From Mesorhizobium sp. CAU 1732 (lineage in GTDB: Bacteria; Pseudomonadota; Alphaproteobacteria; Rhizobiales; Rhizobiaceae), in assembly GCF_039888675.1 (NCBI RefSeq), contig NZ_JBDQQR010000003.1, positions 186,001 through 250,000 on the forward strand: a DNA stretch of 64,000 nt, given 5' to 3'. The translations under genes and the position numbers were made by a program. Below, piece after piece: positions 41,435 through 50,052 of the stretch. The notes under the pieces were generated by a model. The model was not told the origin of the DNA. It did no database searches and saw only the letters and a program-made list of their open reading frames with translations. How positions within the stretch are numbered: position 1 is the stretch's first letter; every line of letters begins with the position of its first letter.

Positions 41435-41521
41435 TGGAAAGATGCCGAACTTCCACTACGTTCGCGTCGCACAGGCAAGCCTGGCACGGACGGGGATCGA
41501 TATCGTCCGGGAGCGCGTGGC

Positions 41522-42640
41522 ATGACCGACGCCCTACCCCGCCCGCTCCTGCCCTTCATGCAGTTCTCAGCTCTCCTGCGCGCTAACGATTTTTCGGTGG
41601 CACCCGAACAGACGCAATCCTTCGTCGCCGCCGTGGGCCTGCTCGGTCCGCGCTCGATGGAGGACATCCACCGCGCGGCCCTCGCCACGATCGGCCCCGC
41701 GCCCGAGCGCCGCGAGGAATTCGACGCGATCTTCCGCCTCGTCTTCCTGGGCCAGACGGTCGCGGCGTCCACCACGAGCGACATGGATGATGAGGAGGAG
41801 TTGGAGGCCTTCGACGATCGCGACGGAGGCCAGGAGCCTCCCGAGACCGACGAAATGGAAGAATCCGGCGGCGCTCCCACCGGTGCGGAGCGGCTATTCG
41901 CACGGCAGTTCGGTGGCCTCTCCGAAAACGAAGCGCTTCGGCGCTTTCGTCGCCAGGCGCCCAATGCCCTTCCGCGGCGCAAGTCGCGCCGGCTCGCGCC
42001 GTCCAAGGGACGCGGCAGGCTCGATATGCGGCGCGCACTGCGCGAGGCGGTGCGGCGCGATGGCGAGCTGGTTCGCCTGCCGGTGCTTCAGCGCAGGGAC
42101 CGGCGCAGGCGTATCCTGCTGCTGATCGATGTCTCCGGCTCCATGAAGAACCAGACCGATCTCTATCTCCGTTTTGCACACACGCTCGCGCAGGCGACCG
42201 ACAGGCTGGAGGTCTTCACGCTCGGCACGCGGTTGACGCGCATCACGCGCGCGCTGCGCCGCCGCAGCCCCGATCAGGCGCTCGCTCTGGCGTCAACGCT
42301 GGTGGCGGACTGGGACGGCGGCACGCGCCTCGGCGATGCGTTGCAGGCGTTCCTGTCCGTGCCACGGTTCGCCGGCGCGGCACGCGGCGCGCTGTGCATC
42401 GTGATGTCCGACGGCCTGGAACGCGGCGACCACACGGCCATGACCGACGCCATGGAACGCCTCGATCGCCACGCCTGGGCGGTGCTGTGGTTGTCCCCCC
42501 TCGCCGGCGAGGACGGATACGCGGTGGAGACGGCCGCGCTCAAATCCGTGCTGCCGCATATCGATCGCCTGGGAGACGGATCGAGCGTTGCGAGCGTCTG
42601 CGGCGAGGTGCTTGGCTTTGAACGGAGACTGCGTGCATGA
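41522..42640 (+). CDS. VWA-domain protein (CoxE-like)
   Basis: A 372-residue protein with a C-terminal von Willebrand factor A domain. The metal-ion-dependent adhesion site is complete: DVSGSMKN near residue 204, a threonine in DGGTRLGDAL and an aspartate in VMSDGLERGD. An acidic region (DDEEELEAFDDRD) and a basic region precede it. MoxR ATPases and VWA proteins act together as chaperones; here they serve the Mo-hydroxylase by analogy with CoxD/CoxE. The ATG at 41522 follows a GGGAG tract; the long upstream frame is repeat-derived. The stop overlaps the amidohydrolase start (ATGA). Confidence 0.9.
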   Translation: MTDALPRPLLPFMQFSALLRANDFSVAPEQTQSFVAAVGLLGPRSMEDIHRAALATIGPAPERREEFDAIFRLVFLGQTVAASTTSDMDDEEELEAFDDRDGGQEPPETDEMEESGGAPTGAERLFARQFGGLSENEALRRFRRQAPNALPRRKSRRLAPSKGRGRLDMRRALREAVRRDGELVRLPVLQRRDRRRRILLLIDVSGSMKNQTDLYLRFAHTLAQATDRLEVFTLGTRLTRITRALRRRSPDQALALASTLVADWDGGTRLGDALQAFLSVPRFAGAARGALCIVMSDGLERGDHTAMTDAMERLDRHAWAVLWLSPLAGEDGYAVETAALKSVLPHIDRLGDGSSVASVCGEVLGFERRLRA

Positions 42641-43518
42641 AGATCATCGATTCCCACCATCACATCTGGCGGCAGGCCGATCTTCCCTGGCTGCTCGGAC
42701 CGACACAGCCGCGCATCTTCGGCGAGTATGACGCGATCAAGCGCGACTACCCGATCGAGGAATTCCTCCACGACATTTCGGGCTCGAATGTCGAGAAATC
42801 GGTCTATGTCCAGACCAACTGGGCACCGAACTGGGCGGCGGACGAAGTCGCGTGGGTGCAGGAGACCGCCGGGCGCACAGGCTGGCCGCACGCGATCGTC
42901 GGCTATTGCGACATGATGGTGCGCGATGCGCGCCCGGCCCTCGACCAGCTTGCGAAGCATCCGCTGATGCGCGGCATCCGCCAGCAACTGCACTATCACC
43001 AGAACCCGCAATACCGCTTCGCCAAGACGCACGACATCTGCCGCGACAAGGACCTTCAGCGCAATGTGGGCTACCTCGCCGACTATGGCTGGGCGTTCGA
43101 CCTGCAGGTCTTCGCAAGCCAGATGGAAAGCGCCTGCGAACTGATCGATGCCTGCCCGAAAGTGACGTTCATCCTCCAGCATGCGGGCATGCCGGAGGAT
43201 TTGTCCGACGACGGCCGCGCCTACTGGAAGAAGCAGATGAAGCTGCTGGCGAAGCGCGACAACGTGGTTTCCAAGCTGTCGGGCTTCGGCACGTTCATCC
43301 ACCGCAACGATGCCGCGCACATCGAGCGCATCCTGCACGACACGGTCGCGATCTTCGGCGCGAAGCGCTGCCTGTTCGGCTCGAACTTCCCGATCGAGAA
43401 GCTCTGGACGACCTATGGCGAACTGACGAAGGCGTTTCTCCGGGCTGCGAACGATCTGAGCGCGGGCCGGCAAAAGGCGATTTTCTACGACACGGCAAAG
43501 CGGGTCTACCGGCTCTAG
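42637..43518 (+). CDS. Amidohydrolase (PF04909 family, lactone/amide hydrolase-like)
   Basis: A 293-residue TIM-barrel metal hydrolase. The N-terminal metal motif is DSHHHIWR at residues 5-12; a conserved histidine lies in ILQHAGMPED and the late motif in LFGSNFPIEK. These fit the amidohydrolase-2 family, which includes 2-pyrone-4,6-dicarboxylate lactonase and fuconolactonase-like enzymes. The usual late catalytic aspartate (GSDxP) reads GSNFP here, a variation also known in this family. Its start overlaps the CoxE-like gene. It is probably a ring-opening hydrolase downstream of the hydroxylase. Confidence 0.88.
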   Translation: MKIIDSHHHIWRQADLPWLLGPTQPRIFGEYDAIKRDYPIEEFLHDISGSNVEKSVYVQTNWAPNWAADEVAWVQETAGRTGWPHAIVGYCDMMVRDARPALDQLAKHPLMRGIRQQLHYHQNPQYRFAKTHDICRDKDLQRNVGYLADYGWAFDLQVFASQMESACELIDACPKVTFILQHAGMPEDLSDDGRAYWKKQMKLLAKRDNVVSKLSGFGTFIHRNDAAHIERILHDTVAIFGAKRCLFGSNFPIEKLWTTYGELTKAFLRAANDLSAGRQKAIFYDTAKRVYRL

Positions 43519-43562
43519 CAGCCAGTCGAAACGAACCGGGGAACACAGGAAGGAGACGCGAA

Positions 43563-44411
43563 ATGGCTTTGGAGATCAAGGTTCTCGACTATGGCGACAT
43601 CGAGCTGGAATCGAGTTTTCTCGTTCTCGGCCGCAATTGCGGGCGCACCGCGCGCGTCTACACCTACGGCTTCCTGATCCTCGGCGGGCAGTACCCGGTC
43701 GTGGTCGACACCGGCTTCCGCGACAACGCGATCATGGAAATCCTTGGCATGCGCGGACTGCAATTCCACGAGCAGATGATCGAGAACCAGCTTGCGCGCC
43801 ACGGCGTGAAGCCCGGCGACGTCCGCTACATCTGCCACACGCATCTGCACATCGATCATGCCGGAAAGGACGATCACTTCCCGATGAACACGACGGTCGT
43901 GGTCAATCGCCGCGAGATGGAATGTTCGGTCTCCGGCCTGATGCATCCGCAATACCCCAAGCCCGACATCATGCACCTGATCGAGCGGCTGCATACGCCG
44001 AACGCGCTGCAATTCGAGGATCTCGAATTGTCCGGTCCGGTCGAACTCATTCCCGGCGTCGTGTTGGAGGCCGCCAACGCACACACGGAAGGCTCGATGA
44101 ACGTGCATGTCGAGACGGCCGAGGGCCGCGCCACCATCTGCGGCGACGTCATCTACGATATCCAGAACCAGATCGTGGACCCATTTCACCAGATTTCGCT
44201 GAACGAACCGCAGGTGACCGGCAACCATTCCGGCTCCAAACGGGCCGAAAAGGCCGCGATCAAGAAGCTGCTCAACGGGTCGAAATTCCTGCTGCCGGTG
44301 CATGACAAGCCTGCCAAGGTCGAGAACGGCCGCATCGTCGGGCGTCTCGACATGGCGGTGCCGGGGCCGATCAGCCAGACCGTGCCGCAGCGCAACTGGT
44401 TTCCGGTTTAG
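43563..44411 (+). CDS. Metallo-beta-lactamase-fold hydrolase, N-acyl homoserine lactonase-like
   Basis: A 282-residue metallo-hydrolase. The zinc motif reads HTHLHIDHAG (HxHxDH) at about residues 98-107, with further ligands in NAHTEGSMNVH, GDVIYD and PVHDKPAK near the C-terminus. Sequence style and length match the AttM/AiiB-like lactonase family, whose members open homoserine lactone or other lactone rings. A GGAAGGAGACG ribosome site precedes the ATG at 43563. In this operon a catabolic lactone is at least as likely a substrate as a quorum-sensing signal. Confidence 0.9.
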   Translation: MALEIKVLDYGDIELESSFLVLGRNCGRTARVYTYGFLILGGQYPVVVDTGFRDNAIMEILGMRGLQFHEQMIENQLARHGVKPGDVRYICHTHLHIDHAGKDDHFPMNTTVVVNRREMECSVSGLMHPQYPKPDIMHLIERLHTPNALQFEDLELSGPVELIPGVVLEAANAHTEGSMNVHVETAEGRATICGDVIYDIQNQIVDPFHQISLNEPQVTGNHSGSKRAEKAAIKKLLNGSKFLLPVHDKPAKVENGRIVGRLDMAVPGPISQTVPQRNWFPV

Positions 44412-44420
44412 GACACGGCC

Positions 44421-46034
44421 ATGGCGCATGAGGCGGTGAGGCCTGAGTTTCGCAAGCTGGTCGACGAGCATGCTCCGGTCAGGCAGGTCGGATCGGGCTT
44501 TGGGTTCACCGAAGGCCCGATCTGGCATCCGGTCGAGAAGCACCTGCTGTTCTCCGACATGCCGGGCGACGTGCGCCGGCGTTGGGACAAAAGCGGCGTG
44601 CGCGAGGCTCTGCGGCCGACCAACAAGGCCAACGGCCTGACCTACGATGCCGAGCTGAACCTGCTCGCCTGCGAACACGCGACGTCCTGCGTGGTGCTTT
44701 TCCGGCCGGATGGCAGCCGTGAGGTGCTGGCTTCGCATTTTGAGGGCCGCGAGCTCAACAGCCCGAACGATCTGTGCGTGCGTTCCGACGGCTCGATCTA
44801 CTTTTCCGACCCGTGGTACGGGCGCATGCCGCGTTTCGGCGTCGAGCGGCCGCGGCAACTCGGCTTTCAGGGCGTCTATCGCATCGCGCCGGGCAGCCGC
44901 GATGCGGAGCCTCAGCTTCTCGTGGACCGCTATCTGTTCACGCAGCCGAACGGCCTCTGCTTCTCGCCCGACGAGACATTGCTCTACGTAAACGACACCG
45001 ACCAGTGCAACATCCGCGTCTTCGACGTGAAGGCAGACGGCAGTCTTGCAAACCCGCGCATGTTCGCGTCCGGCCTGCGCGACAGCATGCGGCCGGGCGT
45101 GCCCGACGGCATGAAATGCGATGCCGAGGGCAATGTCTGGGTCACCGCACCCGGCGGTGTCTGGGTCTATACGCCTGCGGGCGAGCTGATGGGCAAGGTT
45201 TCCATCCCGGAACTGCCAGCGAACCTGCATTGGGGCGGCGACGACTGGCGCACGCTCTTCGTCTGCGCGTCGACCTCGGTCTATGCCGTTGACGTGAAGA
45301 TCGGTCCGCGGAATGAACCCTTCATGCGCACCCGCGCGCAGGCGTCCTCGGCGCGCGCACCCTCAAACCACTCAAGCGGAGACGGTTCGATGCCGCTCGA
45401 CCCCAGCCGATGCGTGCTTGTCATCCAGGACATGCAAAACGACGTGGTGATGGAAAACGGCGCATTCGCCAGTTCCGGTTCGCCGCAACATTGCCGCGAG
45501 CAGAACGCGATCGAGAACATCAGGAAGCTTGCCGAAGGCTGTCGCGCAGCGGGCGTTCCCATCATCCATGTCTGGTTCGAGGTGCCGAACGGCGCGAAAG
45601 GCCTGACGCTCAACGCCCCCCTCTTCGAGGGCGTGATCGATTCCAACGCGCTGATGAAAGGCACGTGGGGTGCCGAACCCGTGCCCGGACTGGAGGCGAA
45701 ACCCGGCGATCACGTCGTCTCCAAGATGCGCATGAGCGCGTGGGAAGGCACGACGCTGGAGACGATCCTCAAGGCGGAAGGCCGCGACATCATCATCGAG
45801 ACCGGCGCCTGGACGAACATGTCGATCGAGCACACCGCGCGCACCGGCGCGGACAAGGGCTACATCATGATCATCCCGGAGGATTGCTGCTCGACCATGA
45901 ATGCCGACTGGCACCGCGCCTCGATCGACTACGCGATGCAGAATGTCGCGGCCGTGACGACGTGCGACGAGGTCCTGAAAGCCATCGGCGGGACCGGATC
46001 GGGCAGCGACTACGGCGATACCCGGTCCGGGTGA
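44421..46034 (+). CDS. Fusion of SMP-30/gluconolactonase and isochorismatase-like domains
   Basis: A 537-residue two-domain protein. Residues about 1-295 form an SMP-30-type six-bladed propeller with metal residues in FTEGPIWHP, ELNSPNDLCVRSDG and VPDGMKCDAEGN. After a Ser/Ala-rich linker (about 296-322), residues about 323-520 are an isochorismatase-like fold with VIQDMQNDV (Asp) and SKMRMSAWEGT (Lys). At the catalytic cysteine position the sequence is WTNMSIEHTAR, so cysteine is replaced by serine. An in-frame ATG at 45390 has a GCGGAGACGG stretch before it and could give a separate second protein. It is the last gene of the island; two ring or amide hydrolysis steps in one chain are implied. 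Confidence 0.9.
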   Translation: MAHEAVRPEFRKLVDEHAPVRQVGSGFGFTEGPIWHPVEKHLLFSDMPGDVRRRWDKSGVREALRPTNKANGLTYDAELNLLACEHATSCVVLFRPDGSREVLASHFEGRELNSPNDLCVRSDGSIYFSDPWYGRMPRFGVERPRQLGFQGVYRIAPGSRDAEPQLLVDRYLFTQPNGLCFSPDETLLYVNDTDQCNIRVFDVKADGSLANPRMFASGLRDSMRPGVPDGMKCDAEGNVWVTAPGGVWVYTPAGELMGKVSIPELPANLHWGGDDWRTLFVCASTSVYAVDVKIGPRNEPFMRTRAQASSARAPSNHSSGDGSMPLDPSRCVLVIQDMQNDVVMENGAFASSGSPQHCREQNAIENIRKLAEGCRAAGVPIIHVWFEVPNGAKGLTLNAPLFEGVIDSNALMKGTWGAEPVPGLEAKPGDHVVSKMRMSAWEGTTLETILKAEGRDIIIETGAWTNMSIEHTARTGADKGYIMIIPEDCCSTMNADWHRASIDYAMQNVAAVTTCDEVLKAIGGTGSGSDYGDTRSG

Positions 46035-46186
46035 TATCCCAACATCATCACGAAACGTGACGATCCCCACCATGAAAGTTGACATTGATTATCTTCTTTA
46101 ATGGTGCAATCTATCCGGCTTAGATGTGGACGATCCGGAGCCGCGAAGCGGCGGCCCGCGACCCACGATAGGCCGAGGATACTCCC
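46035..46186 (+). promoter_or_regulatory. AT-rich promoter region of the imelysin operon
   Basis: This short gap has a clear drop in GC content around TTGACATTGATTATCTTC (46079-46096), including a TTGACA that matches a -35 box; a good -10 at 17 bases is not seen. A small dyad TCACG-AAA-CGTGA lies at 46048-46060. Since the operon handles iron, a Fur, Irr or RirA site would be expected here, but I cannot assign one by eye. Confidence 0.35.
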
Positions 46187-47452
46187 ATGAAAGTCGCATC
46201 AGCCGGCATGCTTGCCGGCTTTATCGTCGCTGGCTTCGTCTCCCACGCGCAAGCCGCGGAGCCTGCTTCCATCCTCGAGACCTATGCGGATATCGCGCTT
46301 GCCGGCTATGAGGACAGCCTCACGACCGCCAAGGCGCTGGATACTGCGATCGATGCTCTTATCGCCGGCCCGACCGACGCCACGCTCAAGGCGGCGCGCG
46401 ATGCATGGCTTGCGGCCCGCGTTCCCTATCAGCAGACGGAAGCGTTCCGCTTCGGCAATCCGATCGTCGACGAATGGGAAGGCCGCGTGAACGCCTGGCC
46501 GCTCGACGAGGGCCTGATCGACTATGTCGATGCCAGCTATGGCACCGAGTCCGACACCAACGGTTTCTACGTCGTCAACGTCATCGCCAATGCCAGCATC
46601 AGCGCCGGCGGCGAGACGATCGACGCCTCCACCATCACGCCCGAGACCATTCAGTCCCTTCAGGAAGTGGGCGGCATCGAGGCCAATGTCGCGACCGGTT
46701 ATCACGCGATCGAGTTCCTGCTCTGGGGACAGGACCTGAACGGCACCGACGCAGGCGCCGGCAACCGGCCGGCAACCGACTTCAGCGTCGACGCCTGCAC
46801 GGGCGGCAATTGCGATCGCAGGGCGCAATATCTCGCGGCGGCCTCCGAACTGCTCGTCACAGACCTCGAGGAAATGGTCGCCAACTGGCAGGACGACGGC
46901 GCGGCGCGCAAGGCACTCACCGATGGCGAGCCAGCGGCGGGCCTGTCGGCCATCCTCACCGGCCTCGGCTCTCTCTCCTATGGCGAGCTTGCGGGCGAAC
47001 GCATGAAGCTCGGCCTCATGCTTCACGACCCGGAGGAAGAGCACGACTGCTTCTCCGACAACACGCACAATTCGCACTATTACGACGTTCTCGGCATCCG
47101 GAACGTCTACAACGCCAGCTACACGCGCATTGACGGATCGAAAGTCGAAGGCGACAGCGTGGCCAGCCTGGTTCGCGAGAAGGACGCGGCACTCGCCGAC
47201 GAGATGGAAGCGAAGCTTGCAGAGACCGTCAAGGCTGCCGAGGCGTTGAAGGCGCGTGCCGAAGGCGGCGAGGCCTACGACCAGATGATCGGCGAAGGCA
47301 ATACCGAGGGCAATGCAGTCGTCCAGGCAGTCATCGACGGGCTGGTCGCGCAGACGCGCTCGCTGGAACGGGTGATCGCGGCCCTGAGCGTCAGCGACGT
47401 CACGATCGAGGGTTCGGACAGTCTCGACAACCCCGACGAAGTCTTCAAGTAA
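46187..47452 (+). CDS. Imelysin-family periplasmic protein (M75, IrpA-like)
   Basis: A 421-residue imelysin-family protein. A signal peptide (MLAGFIVAGFVSHAQAAE) is cleaved near residue 24. The conserved GxHxxE motif appears as GYHAIEFLLWGQD at about residues 165-177, and SYGELAGERM in the second half is also typical. Family members (EfeO-like, IrpA, ICMP) are periplasmic proteins tied to iron uptake; the name peptidase is historical. A GAGGAT ribosome site precedes the ATG. It is the first gene of a four-gene operon with a di-haem protein, a second imelysin and a DUF1513 protein. Confidence 0.93.
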   Translation: MKVASAGMLAGFIVAGFVSHAQAAEPASILETYADIALAGYEDSLTTAKALDTAIDALIAGPTDATLKAARDAWLAARVPYQQTEAFRFGNPIVDEWEGRVNAWPLDEGLIDYVDASYGTESDTNGFYVVNVIANASISAGGETIDASTITPETIQSLQEVGGIEANVATGYHAIEFLLWGQDLNGTDAGAGNRPATDFSVDACTGGNCDRRAQYLAAASELLVTDLEEMVANWQDDGAARKALTDGEPAAGLSAILTGLGSLSYGELAGERMKLGLMLHDPEEEHDCFSDNTHNSHYYDVLGIRNVYNASYTRIDGSKVEGDSVASLVREKDAALADEMEAKLAETVKAAEALKARAEGGEAYDQMIGEGNTEGNAVVQAVIDGLVAQTRSLERVIAALSVSDVTIEGSDSLDNPDEVFK

Positions 47453-47500
47453 GGGATGGGCGGGCGCCTCGGCGGATCGATCTGGCGAGCGCACTGACGA

Positions 47501-49003
47501 ATGCAGCCAAGACTGGCCCTACTGGCTCTCTGCATTGTCGCGACCGGTGCTGTCGCGATGGTCGCTCCTGCGCGCGACGATCTCTCGCCTGAGGATAGCG
47601 CGCGCGTTGAGAAGGTCACGCACCCGACGGACGATTTCACCGCGCCCGAGCGCTTCGAGGCAAAGCAGGGCGGGGCCGCGACCACTGGAAAGGTGGGCGA
47701 TGCCAACGCCCTGTCCCACCCCTCGCAGAATCTGAGCTTCGACGACCAGCAGCGTTTTCTGGTCGGCAACGGCCTGTTTCGCAAGGACTGGGTGACGGCA
47801 CCCTCTTCGACCCAGGCATCGGACGGGCTCGGGCCGCTCTTCAACGCGCGCTCCTGCCAGGGCTGCCACATCAAGGATGGAAGGGGCCACGCGCCGCTCG
47901 CGACGGGTGCTGACGCGACCTCGCTCCTCGTCCGGTTGTCCGTTCCGTCCAACGACGAACAGGCTGCCGCGATCGCCGCCGGCCGCCTCCCCGCCGCGCC
48001 GCACCCGGTCTATGGGCTGCAATTGCAGGACAACGCGGCCGCCGGCCTTAAACCGGAAGGCAAGGTCCACATCACCTATGAGGACATTCCCGTCACGCTG
48101 GCCGGCGGCGAGGTCTTCACCTTGCGCAAGCCGACGCTCCAGATCGCCAATCCGGGCTACGGCGCATTGCCGCCCGAGTTGATGACCTCGGCGCGCGTCG
48201 CTCCCGCGATGGCCGGCATGGGCTTGCTCGAAGCGATTCACGAGGCGGACATTCTTGCGCTTTCCGACCCGAAGGATTCCGACGGCGACGGAATATCTGG
48301 CCGGCCCAACATGGTCGGTGACGGCAAGGGCGGGTTGACCATCGGCCGCTTCGGCTGGAAGGCGGTCGAACCCAACGTCGAGCAACAGACCGCGCATGCC
48401 TTTTCCGGCGACATGGGCCTGTCGAGCCCGGTAGCGCCGGACCATTGGGGCGAGTGCACGCAGGCGCAGACGGAATGCCGGGCGATGCCGCACGGCGCGC
48501 AAGCCGCGATGGGCGACGAGGAAGTGCCGCGCGACCTGCTCGACTTCGTGGTCTTCTATTCGCGCAACCTCGCGCCGCCTGCACGCAGGAATCATGACGA
48601 CGCGGAAGTGCTCGCGGGCAAGCAGGTCTTCTACGAAAGCGGCTGTGTTGCCTGCCACATCCCGAAATTCGTCACCAGCCGCGCGGCCGGCCACGAAGCA
48701 CAGCGTTTCCAGTTGATCTGGCCATACACCGACCTGTTGCTTCACGACATGGGCGACGGGTTGAGCGACGGACGACCCGAAGGCCTGGCCGACGGAAACG
48801 AGTGGCGGACGCCGCCTCTCTGGGGGATCGGCCTCGCGTCCCGGGTCAGCGCGGAAGCGGGCTTCCTGCATGACGGCAGAGCGCGTAGCCTGACCGAAGC
48901 CATTTTGTGGCACGGCGGCGAGGCACAGCGCGCCCGCGATATTTTCGCGGCGTCGCCGAAGGCCGAGCGCGACGCCCTTCTTCGATTTCTGGAGTCGCTC
49001 TGA
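47501..49003 (+). CDS. Di-haem oxidoreductase, DUF1111 family
   Basis: A 500-residue periplasmic c-type cytochrome. An N-terminal hydrophobic segment (LALLALCIVATGAVA) serves as signal. Two haem-binding CxxCH motifs are present: CQGCH near residue 119 and CVACH near 381. The proteins are often annotated thiol oxidoreductase, and they recur beside imelysins in iron-acquisition loci, where a redox role on Fe or haem is suspected. The stop overlaps the start of the second imelysin gene (TGATG). Confidence 0.93.
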   Translation: MQPRLALLALCIVATGAVAMVAPARDDLSPEDSARVEKVTHPTDDFTAPERFEAKQGGAATTGKVGDANALSHPSQNLSFDDQQRFLVGNGLFRKDWVTAPSSTQASDGLGPLFNARSCQGCHIKDGRGHAPLATGADATSLLVRLSVPSNDEQAAAIAAGRLPAAPHPVYGLQLQDNAAAGLKPEGKVHITYEDIPVTLAGGEVFTLRKPTLQIANPGYGALPPELMTSARVAPAMAGMGLLEAIHEADILALSDPKDSDGDGISGRPNMVGDGKGGLTIGRFGWKAVEPNVEQQTAHAFSGDMGLSSPVAPDHWGECTQAQTECRAMPHGAQAAMGDEEVPRDLLDFVVFYSRNLAPPARRNHDDAEVLAGKQVFYESGCVACHIPKFVTSRAAGHEAQRFQLIWPYTDLLLHDMGDGLSDGRPEGLADGNEWRTPPLWGIGLASRVSAEAGFLHDGRARSLTEAILWHGGEAQRARDIFAASPKAERDALLRFLESL

Positions 49004-50052
49004 TGGTTCGACTGACCGTGTTTCTGATCGCGGCGATCACCGCCCTTCCCGCCTTCGCTCAAGTTGGGCCCGGCACGGCCGTTGCCGAAACATTCGCCCG
49101 TCCAGCTCTTGAGGCCTTGGCGACGACGGCTCAGGAGACAGCCTCCAGCGTCGAAGCGCTGTGCGTCGCACCGGCACAGACGAATCTCGATGAGACGCGC
49201 GCCGAATTTGGAGACCTCGTTCGCGCATTCGGTCGCGCAAGCGTGCTGCGGTTCGGGCCGCTGGCCGCCGACAACCGCTTCGAACGGCTGTTCTTCTGGC
49301 CGGATCCGCGCGGCACCGCGCTGAAGCAAGTGCAGGCAGCGCTGGCAGCGGATGATGGCGGAACGACGCCTGAAGACATCGCCGGCAAAAGCGTCGCGCT
49401 TCAGGGGTTGCCCGCGCTGGAGTTCGTGCTTTTCGGCACTAGTTCCGATGACCTTGCGCGCACCGGGCATGACGTCCGCTGCACCTTCGCTCATGCGATC
49501 GCGGTCAACATCGCGACGATGAGCACGGATGCAATGCAGGGCTGGGCTGCCGACACCGCGTTCAGCCGCGCCTTCGAGATGCCATCCGCCGACACCGAGC
49601 CCTATCGCACCGCAGGCGAAGTCGATGGCGAGATCGTCAAGGCACTCGCGACCATCTTCCAGTTCGTCCGCGCGGCCGAACTCCAGCCCGCACTCGGAAA
49701 AGATGTGGATGCCGCCAATGGCCGCCGCGCGCCCTTGTGGCGCAGCGATCTGAGTTTCGGCCTCGTCGCCGCGCAACTTGAGGGCGCGCGCGACCTGCTC
49801 GCGGCCGCCAATTACGCGCAGACATTGCCCCAGGACACGCGCTTCATCGCGGATTCCATCCGCTTCGAACTCGACAGCACGATCCGGGTTCTGGGGGAGA
49901 TCGCGGAACCTGCGGAAACCGCCTTCGGCAGCGAGCGCGCGCGCATCGGATTTGCGGACATCGCGATCGATCATGCGGGCCATCTCGTATCCGAGGAACT
50001 CGCCGCCGCACTGGGTCTGACAATGGGGTTCAACGCGCTCGATGGAGATTGA
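49003..50052 (+). CDS. Imelysin-family protein, second copy
   Basis: A 349-residue imelysin-like protein with a signal peptide ending ITALPAFAQ. The GxHxxE region of the first copy corresponds here to GLPALEFVLFG, so the motif histidine is lost while the glutamate is kept. This is a common feature of the downstream imelysin paralogue in such operons. The ATG at 49003 overlaps the di-haem gene stop, and its own end overlaps the DUF1513 gene by 11 bases. It probably works with the first copy and the di-haem protein in the periplasm. Confidence 0.9.
   Translation: MVRLTVFLIAAITALPAFAQVGPGTAVAETFARPALEALATTAQETASSVEALCVAPAQTNLDETRAEFGDLVRAFGRASVLRFGPLAADNRFERLFFWPDPRGTALKQVQAALAADDGGTTPEDIAGKSVALQGLPALEFVLFGTSSDDLARTGHDVRCTFAHAIAVNIATMSTDAMQGWAADTAFSRAFEMPSADTEPYRTAGEVDGEIVKALATIFQFVRAAELQPALGKDVDAANGRRAPLWRSDLSFGLVAAQLEGARDLLAAANYAQTLPQDTRFIADSIRFELDSTIRVLGEIAEPAETAFGSERARIGFADIAIDHAGHLVSEELAAALGLTMGFNALDGD

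Noticed and set aside
36193..42640. Carbon monoxide dehydrogenase operon
   Set aside because: Gene order (CoxG-like, M, S, L, D, E) invites this name, but the large subunit has the RGFG loop of xanthine dehydrogenase/aldehyde oxidase enzymes and not the CO dehydrogenase active-site loop.
43563..44411. Definite quorum-quenching lactonase
   Set aside because: The zinc motif and size fit AHL lactonases, but the gene lies in a catabolic operon and this fold hydrolyses many lactones. The specific function is not supported.
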